DNA from: an uncultured Victivallis sp.
GTDB taxonomy: Bacteria; Verrucomicrobiota; Lentisphaeria; Victivallales; Victivallaceae
NCBI GenBank assembly: GCA_944389895.1
Contig: CALXOA010000095.1
Coordinates: forward strand, 1 to 60,097
DNA length: 60,097 nucleotides
Direction of reading: 5' to 3'
The position numbers and the translations under genes are program-made. Of the stretch, positions 9,421 to 17,456 are shown piece by piece; the stretch's first letter is position 1; every line of letters starts with the position of its first letter. The notes under the pieces were generated by a model that was given only the letters and a program-made list of their open reading frames with translations, was not told the DNA's origin and made no database searches.

Positions 9421-10812
9421 ATGTCAGCAGAACGAAACATCAGATCGGTCCCGCGAACCCGGCAACTGGCGCAGGAGTTGGAGAAGGAGATCACCGCAGG
9501 CATCCGCGGCGCGGGAACTTTGTTGCCGAGCATCCGGGAACTGGCGGAAGAGCGCGGAGTCGGTCCCTCCAGCGCGCTCGGGGCCTACCGGTTGCTCGAA
9601 CGCAAGGGGCTGGTGGTGCGGGAAGCGGGCCGGGGGACCTTCGTCGCCGGCAATGAACGGCCGCCGGTCGAGCCAGGTGTGAGAATCTATACCTGGGATC
9701 AGAAAAATTTTCAGGAGGAGTTACTCCAAGTATTCAAGCCGCAGGGTGAGGTTTTCCGGTTCGAATCCACCAATTACCGTGATTACCCGCGTTACCTCGA
9801 CTGGCTGAACCGGCGGCGGCGTCAGACTCCCGGTCTGGTGGTACTTGACGAATATCTGCTGCAGGTGGCTTCTGCCGAAGGGTTGCTCGAACCTCTCGAC
9901 GAGTTGCTGGAAGGAACGGATACAGAACGTTATCTGGCGACCTTCGCGCCCTCCTGCCGTCGTGCGCTCTGCCGTGACGGGCGCTGTTACGCATTGCCGA
10001 TCAGCTGCCTGCCGACCATGGCGTATTTCAACCGGCGGGTGTTCCGGGAGATCGGAGTGCCGCTGCCGAAACCGGAGTGGAGCTGGGAGGATTTCTTCGA
10101 ACTGCTCGATCCCCTGACCCGCTATTCGTCGGACGGCCGTCTGGAACGGGGGGCGGTCGGGTTGATGCTCGACAGCAACGGCTGCATGCCGCTGCTCTCC
10201 CGATACGGCGGAGAACTCTTCGACAGAGCCGGAAACTGTGCGATCGGCTCCGAGGCGTTTTTCGCGGGGATCCGGGATTTCATGCGCCTCTACACGCATC
10301 CCGGCTGCTGTGTACACAAGATGGGGGATCGCCGCGATGCGCTCGGCCGACTGCTGGTCGCGGGACGCCTCGGCATCGTGATCGGCAATGAGCTCGACGC
10401 AGCCGTGGTCCGGCGGGAACTGCCACCGGGAGATTTTCAGGAACTGCGGCTGCCCGGAACTATCCGTGGCGGTCACTTCACGACGCTGCCGGTGCGCGGA
10501 GTCGGCATTCTGGCCGGAACTCCGAACCCGGCCGAGCTGTTCCGGGAGCTGGAGATCCTTTACCAGCCGGAGAACATCAACCGACTCTGTGCCGCCGGAG
10601 AACACATTCCGGCTGAAACCTCCACCACGCTGAGTCCGGAAACGGAAGCGGCCCGAAACACCGGCCGTCCGGTCTGTCAGCATCCGAACCGGATCGCGGA
10701 AATCCTGCTGCACGAACTCCTCTTCGAGCTGCTCTGGCACCAGATGCCGCCTTCCTTCGGCGAACTCGTGGACATCGAACGGCAGATCAACCGCCGCCTC
10801 AGAAGCCGCTGA
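9421..10812 (+). CDS. GntR-type regulator fused to an ABC solute-binding-protein-like domain
   Basis: Unusual one-component sensor of 463 aa. Residues 1-80 are a GntR winged helix (LLPSIRELAEERGVGPSSA, then LVVREAGRGTFVAG). Residues about 85-440 match the family 1 extracellular solute-binding pattern: PGLVVLDEYLL, EGLLEPLDELL, CRDGRCYALPIS, MAYFNRRVFREIGVPLPKP and a W-DFFELL segment. There is no signal peptide, so the binding domain would sense a sugar in the cytoplasm and move the attached DNA-binding domain. The ATG at 9421 is chosen; a TTG at 9361 would add 20 basic residues. It diverges from the pilin and GH42-like operon, its likely target. No sugar ABC transporter genes are nearby. Confidence 0.82.
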   Translation: MSAERNIRSVPRTRQLAQELEKEITAGIRGAGTLLPSIRELAEERGVGPSSALGAYRLLERKGLVVREAGRGTFVAGNERPPVEPGVRIYTWDQKNFQEELLQVFKPQGEVFRFESTNYRDYPRYLDWLNRRRRQTPGLVVLDEYLLQVASAEGLLEPLDELLEGTDTERYLATFAPSCRRALCRDGRCYALPISCLPTMAYFNRRVFREIGVPLPKPEWSWEDFFELLDPLTRYSSDGRLERGAVGLMLDSNGCMPLLSRYGGELFDRAGNCAIGSEAFFAGIRDFMRLYTHPGCCVHKMGDRRDALGRLLVAGRLGIVIGNELDAAVVRRELPPGDFQELRLPGTIRGGHFTTLPVRGVGILAGTPNPAELFRELEILYQPENINRLCAAGEHIPAETSTTLSPETEAARNTGRPVCQHPNRIAEILLHELLFELLWHQMPPSFGELVDIERQINRRLRSR

Positions 10813-10818
10813 CACCAT

Positions 10819-12648
10819 TCAGAAGCCGTCGACCTCCTGCACCATGCGCCGATATTTCGAGAAAATCGGCGCCTTGGCGATGAAACCGTGAAAAAGTCCG
10901 TTGGAATCGGAAACCGGCAGGTATTTGAGATTGTATTTCTCGAAGTTCGCCATCGCCCACGCAAGATCATCATCGGGCGAGACCATTCCCAGCGGCGGAT
11001 CCATCAGGTCGAAGACCACCAGCAGATTGTAGACCTTGGGGTTGAGCATCACAGCAAGGATCTTTTCAAGATGAACCACTCCGAGCAACCGCCCGTTATC
11101 ATCGAGGACCGGGAAGATCTCCGCCGGGGTACGTTCCACCAGGTCGATCACTTTCTGCAGGGGATCATTGAGCTTGAGCACATGGTAATCCCGCATCAGG
11201 TTGAGCCGGACCGGCAGCCGCCGCAACATCGTCAAATCGCGGTTCTCATCGAGAAGGTTACTCTCGGCCAACGCCTTGCGGTAGATCGAATGCGGTTCGA
11301 AAAGACGTGCGACAACCCACGACACCGATGAAACAATCATCAGCGGCACCAGCAGAATGTAGCCGCCGGTGACCTCGGCGATCAGAAAGACGCCGGTCAG
11401 CGGAGCACGCATCACGGCGGTGAAGACTCCGCACATGCCGACCGCGACAAAGTTGTACTCCTGCAATTCGATCAATCCGGTCAGATTCACCAGTCGTGCA
11501 AACGCGAATCCGGTGAATGCTCCGATGAACATCGAAGGAGCGAAAATACCGCCGTCACCACCGGAATCGACGGTCAGCGAGGAGGCGATGACCTTCACGA
11601 AAATCGCAACCAGAATCAGGATCACCAGAATCGCGGTCTGCGAAGGAATCCAGCTCAGCAGCGGCGCGGAACCGACCAGACCAACCATATCCCCGGTGAA
11701 CAGTTTCTCAATATAAAGATATCCCTGCCCCCGCAGCAGAGGAAAAACCAGCAGAATCACGCAGAGAAGCCCGCCGCCGGCAAAGAGTCGGGCCCAGGGG
11801 TTGTGGAACTGTCGCTTGAGCCGGGCACTCGTCCAGTAGGCGGCCCGGATCACGAAAACACCGACCAGGGCACAGACTACGCCGCACAGGAAGTAACAGG
11901 GCACCGCATCGGCGCGCCACGGAGCATTGATCGCCAGAAAAAACTGATTGTCGGCAATGATCAACCTCGAAACCACGGTGGCAATCGCGCTGGACATGAT
12001 CATCGGCGCCAGCGCCGACACGCTGAATTCCGGCAACAGCACCTCGGCAGCGAAGAGAACTCCCGCGATCGGGCTGTCGAAAATCGCAGAAATCGCCGCG
12101 GCAGAACCGCAACCGAGCAACAGACTGCGGTGCCGGCGATCGATGTTCAGAAAGCTCGCACTGTTCGCTCCGATCGCCGCCCCGGTCAGAACACTCGGCG
12201 CCTCAAGACCGGCCGAACCGCCGAAGCCGACCGACAACGCACTCGAAAACAGGTGGTTCAGAATCTCTATCGCGGGGATGTTGGTTTTTCTGCGGTTCAA
12301 CGCGAGGATCAGCGGACTCAGACTCTTGGCGTAACGCGGCCCGCCGAAATAACGCTGAACCAAGAAGGAGAGCAGAAGTCCCACCATCGGCAACACAAGC
12401 AGTCCCCCCAGCCAGGCGTATTCGTGAAACTCCCGGGGCGTCTGCGTCAGCCAGATGCCGAAGTTTTCCAGCCGGGTGACCAGGGTGTGCAGCAGTGCCG
12501 CGGCAACTGCGGCCGCAACACCGATCGCCAGTGCCAGCACCACAATCAGACTGCGCTCACCCCAACGTGCCTGCCAGAGACGAACCGTCCGCTGGATCAG
12601 GCGGCGGTGGAGCCGCAGCAGAAATTTTCTGATCTTTTTTTTTCGCAC
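10819..12648 (-). CDS. CLC-family chloride channel/transporter with CBS domains
   Basis: Integral membrane anion channel or antiporter of about 609 aa. It has roughly ten hydrophobic helices and then two CBS domains (about residues 440-600) that usually bind adenine nucleotides. GLEAP at residues 147-151 supplies the gating Glu (149, matching Glu148 of the E. coli protein), and GGIFAPSMFIGA is the second selectivity loop. The usual GSGIP loop is replaced by GGPRY near 102. FAAEVLLPEF has Val where exchangers have the proton Glu. I choose the GTG at 12648 after AAGGGGAAG; the longer frame uses TTG and adds a Gly-rich tail. It ends 6 bp from the convergent regulator. No specific link to the sugar genes is visible. 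Confidence 0.87.
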   Translation of the reverse strand: MRKKKIRKFLLRLHRRLIQRTVRLWQARWGERSLIVVLALAIGVAAAVAAALLHTLVTRLENFGIWLTQTPREFHEYAWLGGLLVLPMVGLLLSFLVQRYFGGPRYAKSLSPLILALNRRKTNIPAIEILNHLFSSALSVGFGGSAGLEAPSVLTGAAIGANSASFLNIDRRHRSLLLGCGSAAAISAIFDSPIAGVLFAAEVLLPEFSVSALAPMIMSSAIATVVSRLIIADNQFFLAINAPWRADAVPCYFLCGVVCALVGVFVIRAAYWTSARLKRQFHNPWARLFAGGGLLCVILLVFPLLRGQGYLYIEKLFTGDMVGLVGSAPLLSWIPSQTAILVILILVAIFVKVIASSLTVDSGGDGGIFAPSMFIGAFTGFAFARLVNLTGLIELQEYNFVAVGMCGVFTAVMRAPLTGVFLIAEVTGGYILLVPLMIVSSVSWVVARLFEPHSIYRKALAESNLLDENRDLTMLRRLPVRLNLMRDYHVLKLNDPLQKVIDLVERTPAEIFPVLDDNGRLLGVVHLEKILAVMLNPKVYNLLVVFDLMDPPLGMVSPDDDLAWAMANFEKYNLKYLPVSDSNGLFHGFIAKAPIFSKYRRMVQEVDGF

Positions 12649-12762
12649 GCCGGAAACTTCCCCTTCCCTACGGCCCCCGCCGCATTGTCCATTGATTAAT
12701 ATACCGCCGGAACCGGCCGTATGCAATCATACCGGCTCTCTTTTCACGCCCCTGCGCCCGCT

Positions 12763-13608
12763 TCACTCCAATGACGAGAGCTCCGGTCCGGCGAAGCCGC
12801 CCACCCTGACCCGTCTCCGGAACTCCAGAGGGGAACAACCATGCCTGGCCCGGAAACGTTCAATCAGATAGCCCGGAGTGCCGAAACCGCTGCGCAATGC
12901 AATCTCACCGAGATCACACTCCGATTCCGCCAGCAGCTCTTCGGCGAAGGCGAGCCGCCGGGCAATCAGGTATTGCAGCGGCGTTTCGTCGAAATGACGC
13001 TTCCATGCCCGGAAGAACGAACGGCGGCTCATGCCGTATTTCGCGGCAATCCGTCCCAGATCGATCCGGTCGGCGAAATGCAGAGCGAAACCGGCGGAGA
13101 TCTCCGCGATCCGCTCATCCTCCGACGGTTCCCCGCCGCTCGCGGTACAGCACTCCGTGATCAACCGGATCGCGAGCTGGTCGAGCCGGTCGGCGGCGCC
13201 GCGGAGAGGAAGCACATCAAGATTCCGACGAATCGCGGACAACACCTCCTCCACCGCAGGGGTCATCCGGAACTCGCCGGAATTGATCCCGAGCGCCAGC
13301 ACCGCCGATGCCGCCGGTTCATCATAGGTGAAGTAAAGTTCGTCGTGGCGCGAAGCGTGGATCGTCTCCATCCGCGTTCCGGCGCGAATGACCGACAGTG
13401 AGGGAGCGCTGCTTCCCCGTCGTTTCCGCCCGTTGACGATAATGCACGATTCCCCGGTCTTCCGGAACGTCACGCAGATGAAGAGGTGCATCAGCCGGGT
13501 GTTTCTGTGGATGAAAAGATGATCCGGCCTCCAGCCGAGGGCATGCAACCGGTATGGGAAGTTGACGATTCGCGGCAGTTCCGCCAGCAGATACTCACGA
13601 CCGGCCAT
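12763..13608 (-). CDS. AraC-family transcriptional regulator
   Basis: Regulator of 281 aa. Its N-terminal half is a cupin-like arm (LHALGWRPDHLFIHRNTRLMHLF). The C-terminal 95 residues hold the double helix-turn-helix: IDLGRIAAKYGMSRRSFFRAWKRHFDETPLQYL and CDLGEIALRSGFGTPGYLIERFRARHGCSPLEFR, in two halves. The start at 13608 follows GGAGGTG at 7 nt; a GTG 9 nt upstream overlaps that ribosome site. It diverges from the GH39-like gene and probably activates it in response to a xylose- or uronate-type sugar (inference). The CLC gene follows on the same strand after 114 bp. Confidence 0.9.
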   Translation of the reverse strand: MAGREYLLAELPRIVNFPYRLHALGWRPDHLFIHRNTRLMHLFICVTFRKTGESCIIVNGRKRRGSSAPSLSVIRAGTRMETIHASRHDELYFTYDEPAASAVLALGINSGEFRMTPAVEEVLSAIRRNLDVLPLRGAADRLDQLAIRLITECCTASGGEPSEDERIAEISAGFALHFADRIDLGRIAAKYGMSRRSFFRAWKRHFDETPLQYLIARRLAFAEELLAESECDLGEIALRSGFGTPGYLIERFRARHGCSPLEFRRRVRVGGFAGPELSSLE

Positions 13609-13665
13609 GGCTTTCACCTCCGTACCTTTTTGGCACGATTTCTGAATTTTTTGTCGCTATCACAG

Positions 13666-13694
13666 TTGGTCGAAAACATTCATTTGAATATAAT
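13666..13694 (+). promoter_or_regulatory. Promoter upstream of small ORF and GH39-like gene
   Basis: TTGGTC (13666-13671) and a perfect TATAAT (13689-13694) are spaced 17 bp. ATTCA-TT-TGAAT at 13678-13689 is a dyad in the spacer and a candidate regulator site. Confidence 0.6.
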
Positions 13695-13733
13695 ATAAGC
13701 AGATTGATTATAAAAGTAAAAGAGCAATATGAC

Positions 13734-13877
13734 ATGAATCCGGAATTTTTCCGGAACCGCAACAATCGGCAGAAACGGATGTCGCAGATCCGTGCCGACG
13801 TGAAAACCGCTCTGCGACCGGATATGTGGAAAAACCCAACGCCGTCAGGCGACATTTATCAATGGAGGCATTCATGA
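13734..13877 (+). CDS. Small ORF coupled to the GH39-like gene
   Basis: An ATG at 13734 opens a 47-codon frame starting MNPEFFRNRNNRQKRMSQIR, very basic at first and ending IYQWRHS. Its TGA overlaps the GH39 start by four bases (ATGA). It lies wholly within the transcript expected from the promoter at 13666. The ribosome site (AAAAGAG) is weak. It could be a leader peptide that couples translation, a small protein, or chance. I do not recognise a family. Confidence 0.4.
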   Translation: MNPEFFRNRNNRQKRMSQIRADVKTALRPDMWKNPTPSGDIYQWRHS

Positions 13878-15241
13878 GCGAAACAGGCATCTCAACCGTG
13901 ACAGTGGACTTCACCCGGAAGCTCGGAAAAATCAAGCCGATGAACGCCGGCAACAACGGTCCGAAGATTCCCCCCCCCAGCCAGACCAAAGGCAATTTCG
14001 AAACCTTCCGGATGCTGCACATTCCCTACGCCAGACTCCACGACGCAAACCTCTGTACGCTCTACGGGGCACCCCACGTGGTCGACATCAGGGCGATTTT
14101 CAAAGACTTCAATGCAGATCCCGAGGATCCTGCCAGTTACGATTTCACGATGACGGACATCTATCTGGAAACTCTGAAAAAAGCCGGAACCGAACCCTTC
14201 TTCCGTCTGGGGGGCAGCATTGAGCACAGTCCCCGCAAGTGGTTCACCTGCGTTCCCCCGGATTTCAGGAAATTCGCAGTGATCTGCGAACACATCATCC
14301 GTCACTGCACCGGCAGCTGGGCGAACGGCCTCGGAATGAAAATCACCTACTGGGAGATCTGGAACGAACCGGATCTGGATCCGGATGTCTGCGAAAACAA
14401 ACGCTGCTGGCAGGGTACCGCGGCGGAGTTCCGGGAGCTCTTCTGCATTACGGCAAAACACTTGAAGAGCTGCTTCCCGGAACTGAAAATCGGCGGGCCG
14501 GCCTCCGCGAGTCCGATCAGCAGAAAGACGAAACCCGGCTGGACCGACCTTTTCTTCGCAGAGTTGGAAAAACAACAGATCAAACTGGATTTCTACAGTT
14601 TCCACTGCTACGCCTGTGACCTGAACGTATTCTTCCACAACGTTCGGGAGGTACGGGAATACCTCGATACCCATGGCCAGCCTCAGGCCGAAAGCATTCT
14701 GAACGAGTGGAACTACGTCCGGAACTGGAACGACGGCTGGACGCACACCCTCGAACAGGAAGCCGGAATCAAGGGAGCCTCCTTTGCGCTTTGCGCCATG
14801 CTGGGCTGTCAGAAACTGCCGCTGGATCTGCTGATGTATTACGACATGCGCGTCGGCTGCGGCATGAACGGCCTCTGGCATCCGGTGACTCTCAATATCC
14901 AGAAGCCGTACTATTCCTATTTCATGTTCGAGAAACTGGCCCGGCTCGGCACGGAAGTCGCCTCCGATTCGGACGACGAAACAATCCAGGTCGTCGGTGC
15001 GACCAATGAAGCGGGAAAGAAAACCGCAGTCATCGGCGGTTTCAATGACGACGACAACTTCGGGGTCCGGAAACTTGAAATCAAGCTCACAGGCCTGACC
15101 GCCCAGGAGAAGGAGAACCTGACGGTGCGTCTGCTGGATGAGAAGCTGGACTGCTTCGAAGTCCCGTTTTATCTCGAGGGGGATACGCTCCGGTTCAAAT
15201 TCCCCATCAGGACCTGTTTCGGACTTCTGATTCAGTGCTGA
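13874..15241 (+). CDS. GH39-like glycoside hydrolase, cytoplasmic
   Basis: Enzyme of 455 aa without a signal peptide. It has a GH39-like TIM barrel: YWEIWNEPDLD places the acid/base at Glu165, and ILNEWNY offers Glu278 as nucleophile. FRLGGSIEHSP, DFYSFHCYA and a C-terminal beta-sandwich (NEAGKKTAVIGGFNDDD) support a beta-xylosidase or alpha-iduronidase-like retaining enzyme that acts on imported oligosaccharides. The ATG at 13874 follows GGAGG. It diverges from an AraC regulator, and a coupled small ORF precedes it. The substrate is uncertain. Confidence 0.78.
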   Translation: MSETGISTVTVDFTRKLGKIKPMNAGNNGPKIPPPSQTKGNFETFRMLHIPYARLHDANLCTLYGAPHVVDIRAIFKDFNADPEDPASYDFTMTDIYLETLKKAGTEPFFRLGGSIEHSPRKWFTCVPPDFRKFAVICEHIIRHCTGSWANGLGMKITYWEIWNEPDLDPDVCENKRCWQGTAAEFRELFCITAKHLKSCFPELKIGGPASASPISRKTKPGWTDLFFAELEKQQIKLDFYSFHCYACDLNVFFHNVREVREYLDTHGQPQAESILNEWNYVRNWNDGWTHTLEQEAGIKGASFALCAMLGCQKLPLDLLMYYDMRVGCGMNGLWHPVTLNIQKPYYSYFMFEKLARLGTEVASDSDDETIQVVGATNEAGKKTAVIGGFNDDDNFGVRKLEIKLTGLTAQEKENLTVRLLDEKLDCFEVPFYLEGDTLRFKFPIRTCFGLLIQC

Positions 15242-15251
15242 AAGGAAACGA

Positions 15252-15286
15252 CCGGAAACGATTCTCAGTGCGGGAATCGTTTCCGG
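15252..15286 (+). terminator. Terminator-like hairpin after the GH39-like gene
   Basis: CCGGAAACGATTC and GAATCGTTTCCGG pair perfectly over 13 bp with a 9 nt loop, 10 nt after the stop codon. No T-run follows, so termination strength is uncertain. Confidence 0.6.
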
Positions 15287-15485
15287 CAACCGATCGGTGG
15301 AGTGCCGACACGACGGGTCCCACCTGTTCTGTGAGTCGTCGCGGCAAAATCCGCGGCCGTCTCCGTCCGCCCCTCCGCAAGGATCATGCGGAGGGGGATA
15401 TGACCGGCCATTCCGATCGTTCGCCTGCCGACTCCTACCGGAACTACCGCCCGTCAAAAAAATCAACTTTTTTTTCAAAACCGGC

Positions 15486-15520
15486 TTGACTTTTGCTCCC
15501 TTTTATACTAAACTAGTTTA
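15486..15520 (+). promoter_or_regulatory. LacI-gene promoter with operator TAAACTAGTTTA
   Basis: A TTGACT -35 (15486-15491) lies 17 bp before TAAACT (15509-15514), a candidate -10 within the perfect 12 bp palindrome TAAACTAGTTTA (15509-15520). The same 17 nt CTAAACTAGTTTATAAA recurs before the next operon, marking a shared operator. Confidence 0.65.
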
Positions 15521-15545
15521 TAAAAGATCAAAAGGAGGTGGAATC

Positions 15546-16583
15546 ATGCTTCGGCGCTACTCACTGGCGCAAATCTCGGCCGAACTCGGCGTCAGCAAGG
15601 CCGCGGTTTCTCTGGCACTGAACGGCAAGGCCCGCAGCGTCGGCGTCAGCGCTGAACTGGAGCAGCGTATTCTCGCATTCTGCCGCAAGGTGCACTACCA
15701 GCCAAACATTCATGCCAGAAGGCTCAACAGCAAGCTGGTCCACAACATCGGTGTGATGCTGGAACGTCCCGATCTTCCCGGTCAGCTGATCCTCGGTGGT
15801 GCGACTTCGAACATCTTCGACGGCATCACGAAAGCAGCGGATTCCGCCGGATTCCGGGTGACCATTCAACTCTACCGCCCGGACCAGGCAGATTCGGTCG
15901 CTTTCAACTGGCTGTTGAACCGTGAGATCGACGGGTTGATCTTTTACGGTCTGCAATTGCCGGAACACTGGCGCAAACGCTTCATCGCCGAGCAATGGCC
16001 GATCATCGGAATCGGAATCGCCCCCGGACATGGCGTCCCGGCGGTCAACTCCAATAATTTCGAAGCAACCCTGAGTCTGACCCGCGCTCTGCTGGCACAC
16101 GGCTACCGTGATTTCCATTACCTCGCCGGATTGCCGGTCAGCTACCCGGCTCAGGAGCGGGAACGCGGCATCCGGACCGCCCTCGCCGAAGCGGGAATTG
16201 AGCTTGAGGAGAGTCGCATCCACTGTTTCAGTTTCGAACAGAGCGTCAGTTATAAAACGGTCGGCGCCCTGCTTCGGGAAGGGCGCCTGTCGCCCGGTGT
16301 CGCGGTGGTGGCTGCTACGGAAATTCTCGCGATCGGAGCGATCCGGGCCATTCAGGATGCCGGATTCCGTGTCCCCGAGGATTACGCGGTGACCGGCGTC
16401 AACAGCTTTTTCGGAGATTCTTATTTCCGGCCGCGTCTCTCCACTTTCGAGTACCTCCCCTGCGAACAGGGAGCCAAAGCGGTCGAACTGCTGCTTGCGG
16501 CCCTCGCCGGAACTCCGCCGCCGGAGTCCACCGTGATCGAGGGGAAACTGATTCCCGGAGATTCCGCACCGGTGGCACCTTAA
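15546..16583 (+). CDS. LacI-family transcriptional regulator (cassette b)
   Basis: Repressor of 345 aa. Its N-terminal helix-turn-helix begins at YSLAQISAELGVSKAAVSLA, followed by a hinge and a periplasmic-binding-protein-like sugar sensor (IGVMLERPDLPG, VAVVAATEILAIGAIRAI, FRPRLSTFEYLP). AAAGGAGGTGG precedes the ATG at 15546. Identical palindromes at 15509-15520 in its own promoter and at 16624-16635 before the pilin-GH5 operon indicate autoregulation and control of that operon. The inducer is probably an oligosaccharide from the GH5 reaction (inference). Confidence 0.92.
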   Translation: MLRRYSLAQISAELGVSKAAVSLALNGKARSVGVSAELEQRILAFCRKVHYQPNIHARRLNSKLVHNIGVMLERPDLPGQLILGGATSNIFDGITKAADSAGFRVTIQLYRPDQADSVAFNWLLNREIDGLIFYGLQLPEHWRKRFIAEQWPIIGIGIAPGHGVPAVNSNNFEATLSLTRALLAHGYRDFHYLAGLPVSYPAQERERGIRTALAEAGIELEESRIHCFSFEQSVSYKTVGALLREGRLSPGVAVVAATEILAIGAIRAIQDAGFRVPEDYAVTGVNSFFGDSYFRPRLSTFEYLPCEQGAKAVELLLAALAGTPPPESTVIEGKLIPGDSAPVAP

Positions 16584-16623
16584 ATGTTTTTCTAATCCGA
16601 GGTTCATTCGTCGCAAACAATGC

Positions 16624-16635
16624 TAAACTAGTTTA
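16624..16635. promoter_or_regulatory. Second LacI operator TAAACTAGTTTA
   Basis: Perfect copy of the palindrome in the LacI-gene promoter, within a 17 nt identity, 36 bp before the pseudopilin start at 16672. Confidence 0.65.
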
Positions 16636-16671
16636 TAAACAGTCACCGAACCTTCAACCAGGGAGAGACAA

Positions 16672-17433
16672 ATGAAACAGAGAGACCAGTTCACCTTGAT
16701 AGAATTGCTCGTTGTGATTGCGATCATCGCGATTCTGGCGGCGATGCTGCTTCCCGCACTGAACAAGGCACGGGAAACGGCAAGAACCATTCAATGCTCC
16801 GGAGTTCTCAAACAGTATACGACCGCAAGCATCCTGTATGCGGGAACCTACAACGACTTCTGGGTTCCGGGGCAGTGCTGGCCTTACAAGTCGGATTATG
16901 TATTCTGGTACACCAATCTGGCCTGGCGGTTGATGACCGGAGGAAAGGTCCTTACGGAAAATCGTGACGAAGCCGCGGGATACTGCGACCGCCGCACCTC
17001 CCCCGGTCTGGTCTGCCCCGCCGCGACAGCCTGCTTCAACGATCCCAATACTCCGATTTACGGCCCCGGGATCAACGACAGTTACGGGATGTCCAAGGAA
17101 GATTACGCCCAGGGTGCGTGGAAGGCGGGGGATGCGGTTATCGCCCACAAACTGCCGCGAATCAGGCATGCATCGAAACGGCTCGCTTTCGCCGACGCCC
17201 TCGATCACTCCATCAACATGTCGAAGGCGAATCCGTCCTACTACCGGCTCGTGGGGGAGAAGAAACAGTCGGAAGGCGGAACCACCACGCTTGCCTACCG
17301 GCACGGCGGCCTCGACCGCGCCAACGTCGCCTTCTTCGACGGCCATGTCGCCACCCACGCCAGCGCCGACATCTGGCACAAATACCGGTTCACCGGATTT
17401 TACAAGAACGAACTCGATGAAACCCGTCCCTGA
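16672..17433 (+). CDS. Pseudopilin with prepilin-type N-terminus (cassette b)
   Basis: Protein of 253 aa starting [20 protein letters not shown], then [15 protein letters not shown]. The pilin-like helix keeps Glu5 but has Gln instead of Gly before Phe. The C-terminal part has [18 protein letters not shown], an H-X11-DG variant. GGGAGAG precedes the ATG. It is the first gene of a two-gene operon with the GH5 enzyme 23 nt downstream, behind the LacI operator at 16624. The globular domain is rich in aromatic residues, compatible with but not proof of glycan binding. Confidence 0.85.
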   Translation: MKQRDQFTLIELLVVIAIIAILAAMLLPALNKARETARTIQCSGVLKQYTTASILYAGTYNDFWVPGQCWPYKSDYVFWYTNLAWRLMTGGKVLTENRDEAAGYCDRRTSPGLVCPAATACFNDPNTPIYGPGINDSYGMSKEDYAQGAWKAGDAVIAHKLPRIRHASKRLAFADALDHSINMSKANPSYYRLVGEKKQSEGGTTTLAYRHGGLDRANVAFFDGHVATHASADIWHKYRFTGFYKNELDETRP

Positions 17434-17456
17434 TCAGACAAGGATTGTACAATACC

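Larger units (their letters stand above)
15242..15545. other. Intergenic region with two strong hairpins
   Basis: The 304 bp between the GH39-like gene and the LacI gene contain no gene. They hold a perfect 13 bp stem at 15252-15286, a perfect 10 bp stem at 15370-15396 (CCCCTCCGCA/TGCGGAGGGG, 7 nt loop) and the promoter and operator of the LacI gene. Confidence 0.6.

Noticed and set aside
9752..9768. GGTTCGAATCC-like string suggesting a tRNA T-arm
   Set aside because: It lies inside the GntR fusion coding sequence and no acceptor or anticodon stem can be built around it.
13892..15478. 528-codon frame opposite the GH39-like gene
   Set aside because: Antisense shadow; runs through the terminator-like hairpins and lacks a start signal.
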